From Bos javanicus (lineage: Eukaryota > Chordata > Mammalia > Artiodactyla > Bovidae), in contig NC_083896.1 of NCBI RefSeq assembly GCF_032452875.1, positions 2,108,001 to 2,172,000 of the forward strand: DNA of 64,000 bases, given 5' to 3'. Numbering within the stretch: position 1 is the first letter of the stretch; each line of letters starts with the position of its first letter. This document shows, piece by piece, positions 59,833 through 64,000 of this stretch. A model generated the notes under the pieces. It had not been told where the DNA came from, searched no databases, and worked only from the letters and a program-made list of their open reading frames with translations. A program made the translations under genes and the position numbers.

Positions 59833-62800
59833 CTGTAATATGGTAGCTCACTTGGCGATTGATGTCAGACGTGTCTCTGTCCCACGTGCTGAGGACGGCT
59901 ACCACCTCGCCTGGAGGGTCACTCTCCTTCACATTCCCTCGGTACACCTCGTGGGCAAAGACTGGAGTGTTGTCATTTATATCTGTCACCCTGACAGACA
60001 CCAGTGCCGTGGAAGAAAGAGAGAAGGCTTCCCCGAGGTCGGAGGCCACCACGGAGAAGGTGAACATGGGGTCTGTCTCATGATCCAGGTCCTTCAGGGT
60101 ACTGATCCAGCCTGTGTTGCTGTCGATGCTGAACGCTTCCATCACCTTCTCGGGCTGGGAATCCGAGTGGAGGGAGTAGGTGACCTGCCCGTTGGCTCCC
60201 CAGTCCACATCCATGGCTCTCACCTGTGTTAGTTTGGTGCCCACGGGCATCCCTTCCATGATGATTGTCTCATAGTTTGAAGTTTCAAAGACCGGCTTGT
60301 TGTCATTCAGATCCAGTACCTTGACGTCTACATCCACCGTGAACACAGCGTCTACTTTGTCCAGGGGCATAGTGGCTGCCACTTTGAAGTGGAAAGCGGG
60401 GCTGACCTCGTGGTCAAGACGCTTGTCCAGCTTGATCGTGCCTGTTTCCTGTTCTATGATGAAGACATTGCCTTTGTTATTTTCCAGCCGCTCCCCATTA
60501 ACTGTGCTGAATGTGACCTTCTGAGTGGGCAAAATCCTCAGGGTATCCACCGTGCTCCCAATGGCTGTATCTTCTGACACGGTGAAGGAATACTGAGACT
60601 GGGTAAAGGAGGGCACGGATGTTTCAGGGGGTAAGACGTGGATATAGACAGGAATGAGGGAGTGCTTCACTGGGATGCCCCCGTCCACTGCTTTGACAAA
60701 GAAGGACAGCACTGTGTTCTTCAGCTGGTTAAAATGGCCCTTGGTGACCATCCAGCCATTGTCAGGGTCAATTTCCAGGAGGTCAGCCACTGAGACCGAG
60801 GCCTCACTATAGAGGGAGTAAGTAATCCTTGCATTTGCGCCATCATCTGGGTCCATGGCTTGGACCTGTGTGACCAGGTGGCCCCGCCCAACATCTGCCC
60901 TGACGCTGGCTCTGTATTCCACTGTCAAGAACTGGGGGGCATTGTCATTTTCATCCACTACAATCACCCGCACCGTACAGAAAGTTGTTCTTCCCCCGCC
61001 ATCGAGGGCCCTCAAAAAAATACTGATGTCTCCTTCCAGAGGGTTTTCCCTATCGAGTCTTTCTGTTGTGGTGACCTGTCCATTGCCATCTATGAGGAAT
61101 CTATCCTTTGCAAAGTCATTGATGATGGCATAGCTGATCTGCCCATACATCCCCGGATCCCCATCTGTGGCTCGAACGTGGATTACCTTTGTCCCAGCGG
61201 CTGCGTTCTCTCTCACCTCAGCTACATAGGTGCTCTGTGAAAAGGCAGGGCTGTACAGGTTGGCTCCAAGGACCCTGATATGCACTTGGGCGGTGCTCGT
61301 GAACAACCCATCAGAGACCGACACGTTGAGACTGTACAGAGGCTCCATCCGCTGCTTGCGGTGGTTGGACAGTGTAATGATGCCACTCTTGCTGTCCATC
61401 AGAAAGCTCGTCCGGTCATTCCCAGATAAAATGCTGTATTCCAACCGGTCAAAGTCAGAGCTGTCTGCATCAGAGGCTTGCACACAGGTTACAAAATGGC
61501 CCCGGGGGGCTAATTCACTCACATATGACTCATAAATGAGCTGATTAAAGACTGGAGGGTTGTCATTTACGTCTGAGATATAGATATGAACCAGGACCTC
61601 GCTGCTCAGTGATGGGAAGCCATTATCTGTGGCTCTGACTTTCAAAGTGCAGTGTTGCACTGACTCGTGGTCCAGCATCCGCGCCGTCAGGATCAAGCCA
61701 CTTGCGCTGTCTATGTGAAAATAATCCGTACTGTTGTAAGTATCCTGGACAATCTGATAATGGACCATTTTATTGTTTCCTGAGTCTGCATCAGTAGACA
61801 CAACTTGTAAAACAGGTGTCCCGATGAGGGACGCTTCTGATAATGTTGTATTGTATGTGGGTTGACCGAAAATAGGGGGGTTGTCATTCACATCGTTAAC
61901 AAGCAGGTCAATGGTAACTTCAGCCCTGGCCCCAGTAAGCGCATCACTGGCTCTTACTGTCAACTTGTAAACTGATGTCATTTCATAATCCAAAGGGCTA
62001 ATGACTTTCAGGACCCCAGTGTCAAAGTCAATGTTAAATTGTTTATACAGATCCCCATCAATAATGATATATATGATGCCTTGCCCTTCTGGACTGGTGG
62101 CGTTGATGCTTAGAATGGGGGTATCCATGGCAATATCTTCATTGACAGATGCTGTATAAAAGGGCTTATCAAACACAGGCATTGCTTTGTTGACAATAGT
62201 GATGGGAAGTTCCACGGATGTGGACAAAGAGGGTTTTCCACCATCTCTGGCTAGGATGGTGACTCCATACTCAATGTTGGACAAGTCTGAGTTGAATGCT
62301 TCTTTTAAAATAACATTGCCTGAATTAGGGTTAATTTCGAAGTGGCCATAGTCATCCTGTAGGACGTAGGTCACTTCTCCATTTGCACCTTTGTCTTTGT
62401 CAATGGCCGTCACTCGGTAAATCAGAGTGCCAGGCTCAGCATCCACCTGTACGGCAGCGTAGTAAGGGAGACCCACAAAGACTGGAGAGTTGTCGTTTAT
62501 GTCTTCAATGCTAACCCTGACCACCACCCTCGCCACCCGTAGATGGTCAAGCTCTCGGCTGGCTTCCACCACCAGCTCATATAACTCCTGCTCCTCACGG
62601 TCAAAGGGGACTCCGGTGGTCTGAATGACCCCTGAGGTAGATTTTATCTTGAACTTGTTTCCTGGGTTTAAGATGCTATATTTTAAGGGCTCATTAAGGC
62701 GATTTCCAACTGCATTGACAATAGCAACTTTGGTTATGTTAGTGTTGTTCTCTGAGATGGAGGTGGAGTAAAAGTTTTGAGTAAAGTGGAGGCCACTGTC

Positions 62801-63906
62801 CATGGCTTCTTTAACCAAGATGGTAACCATCGATGTACTGTAGAACTTTCCATCAGACACCTTCACTATCAGCATGTAGTGATCTTTGGAGAGGTTGTTG
62901 TTTTTCACGGTGAGCACTCCACTATTTGAGTCAATTAAGAAATGATCCAAGCTGCCTTCCATTAGGCTGTACGTCAGTTCAGGGGGTACCTCGGAGTCAG
63001 GATCCACGGCACTAACTTTCAGAACCTCCACTCCGACATAGGTCGGTAGAAGTAAGATAGTCTCGAACACAGCCTGAGTGAACACAGGTGGGTTGTCATT
63101 CACGTCCGTGACCTCTATGGTGACTTCAACGGGACTCTCCGCGGTCAGCTGAGGGCTACCACTGTCTCTCACATGCACGTGAAAATGGAAATGGGCGATG
63201 GCCTCGTGGTCCAGGCTGGCGATTGTTCTGATCGCCCCTGTGCTGGAGTCCACTGTGAAGAACTTCTTGGCTGTGGACTCCACAATCTGATACACAAGCA
63301 GAGCATTCCGGTTGCTGTCGGCATCAGTGGCTCGAATCACCAGGGGGCTGTTATCCAAGCTCCTGACAATGCTATTGATGGGGGCTGCCTCGCTGAGGCT
63401 GCCCGAATACTGAGAAAAGAGAAAAACTGGCGCATTGTCGTTTTCATCAACAATCTGAATGTTGACTGTGACATTGGAAGCCATTCCTGCCATGTTGGTG
63501 GCCTGGACAATGAGCTGATAAGAGGAAGTCCGCTCGTAATCCAGCGCCTTCCGAGTGGTGATGACTCCAGAATAGGGGTTTATGGTGAAGATCCCATCAA
63601 CATTTCCATCTTTCACTTCATAAATGAGAGTGGATTGACTGATGGCAGAGATTAGAATGACAGATGTTCCAACATCAACATTTTCATTCACTTCTGCTTG
63701 GTAGTCTTTGTGAGTGAACCTGGGGTTAGAATTATCAGACATGGTGACAGAAATGCGCACGATGGCGGTGGCAGACATCGGTGGGGAACCCTGGTCCGTG
63801 ACTTTGACTGACAGGACAAACTGACCCATTGTCGTCATGTCTGGCTCTTTGGAAACTGTGATGATACCCAGGACTGGTTCAATCTTAAATGTGTTCCCAG
63901 TATTCC
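59833..63906 (-). CDS. FAT1: FAT1 exon 10 (very large cadherin-repeat exon)
   Basis: This exon encodes about 1,357 residues of the extracellular rod of FAT1, a giant atypical cadherin of the plasma membrane linked to cell adhesion, actin organisation, planar polarity and Hippo signalling. It is open from end to end. The acceptor is a pyrimidine-rich tract ending in CAG just before 63906, and the donor is ACAG/GTAAGG at 59833. It starts with two bases of a split codon and ends with one. About 13 cadherin repeats are visible, spaced roughly 105 residues apart, with DxNDN-type linkers such as DENDNAPVF, DVNDNPPVF and DINDNSPVF and inner LDHE, LDYE and LDRE motifs. Several linkers lack the calcium motif (KEAMDSGLHF, NKAMPVF, GANLYSPAF, PPETSVPSF). 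Near-identity to remembered human FAT1 along the whole length separates it from FAT2 and FAT3. Confidence 0.97.
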
Positions 63907-64000
63907 CTGCAATAGAGAAATCAACAAGAAAATGAGTTCAAGTGGGTCATTTTCTGAAGAGTAACTCTTCATCTTGAGGCTACTTTACATAGCATGGCAA
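63907..64000 (-). other. FAT1: FAT1 intron 9, 3' end
   Basis: Only the last 94 bp of this intron are in the window. They include the acceptor polypyrimidine tract of exon 10. Confidence 0.85.

Noticed and set aside
59807..63655. Plus-strand ORFs opposite FAT1 exon 10
   Set aside because: They are antisense shadows of a conserved coding exon and show no domain or independent start context.
1197..63906. Assignment to FAT3 or FAT2 instead of FAT1
   Set aside because: The residues match remembered human FAT1 closely along every exon, including the low-conservation linkers and the CSGLDCQEQHCEQG region before the EGF repeats.
1..64000. CRISPR arrays, operons, bacterial or viral gene clusters
   Set aside because: The window has spliced exons and ruminant retroposons throughout. 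The tandem repeats present are microsatellites and a minisatellite, not spaced repeats.

Overview
This window is mammalian and almost certainly ruminant (bovid). Its introns are packed with ruminant-specific retroposons: BovB LINEs with ACTGA-type tails, Bov-tA/BovA/ART2A-type SINEs, CHR-type SINEs and a bovine-type L1. These sit on an older layer of MIR, hAT/MER, mariner and LTR relics. I cannot separate cattle from other bovids by eye.

The only gene I can support is FAT1, the giant atypical cadherin, on the minus strand. The window holds ten consecutive coding exons, exons 10 to 19 in human numbering as I remember it, so transcription runs from right to left. They lie at 59833-63906 (a 4,074-nt exon), 53493-53689, 52343-52496, 49916-50149, 21188-21577, 14465-14679, 13147-13284, 11781-11924, 5789-5986 and 1197-1995. 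All ten have AG/GT splice sites and their phases join without a break, giving about 2,180 codons or nearly half of the protein. They encode roughly the middle and distal part of the cadherin-repeat rod, up to the first codons before the EGF region. The start codon, signal peptide, EGF, laminin G, membrane and cytoplasmic parts lie outside the window.

Layout from left to right: exon 19 with two ancient L1 pieces beside it (1-2 kb); introns 18 and 17, the latter holding an L1 nested in a BovB (8.7-11.7 kb); the compact exon 17/16/15 group (11.8-14.7 kb); intron 14 with a nearly complete but dead BovB (17.1-20.1 kb); exon 14; and a 28.3-kb intron 13 (21.6-49.9 kb). Intron 13 contains a 0.7-kb polypurine minisatellite, a twin-primed L1 with perfect target-site duplications, two BovB fragments, many SINEs and several repeat-poor stretches. 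After that come exons 13, 12 and 11. Intron 10 (53.7-59.8 kb) carries an LTR split by a BovB, an ART2A inside an L1, and an unexplained duplicated and partly inverted 0.1-kb segment pair near 57.7-58.9 kb. The large exon 10 fills the right end.

I found no RNA gene, CRISPR array or second protein-coding gene, and no clear evidence of a new biological system. The most informative signals are the nested and inverted insertions, the polypurine minisatellite, the rearranged duplication in intron 10, and the calcium-motif-poor cadherin linkers in exon 10.
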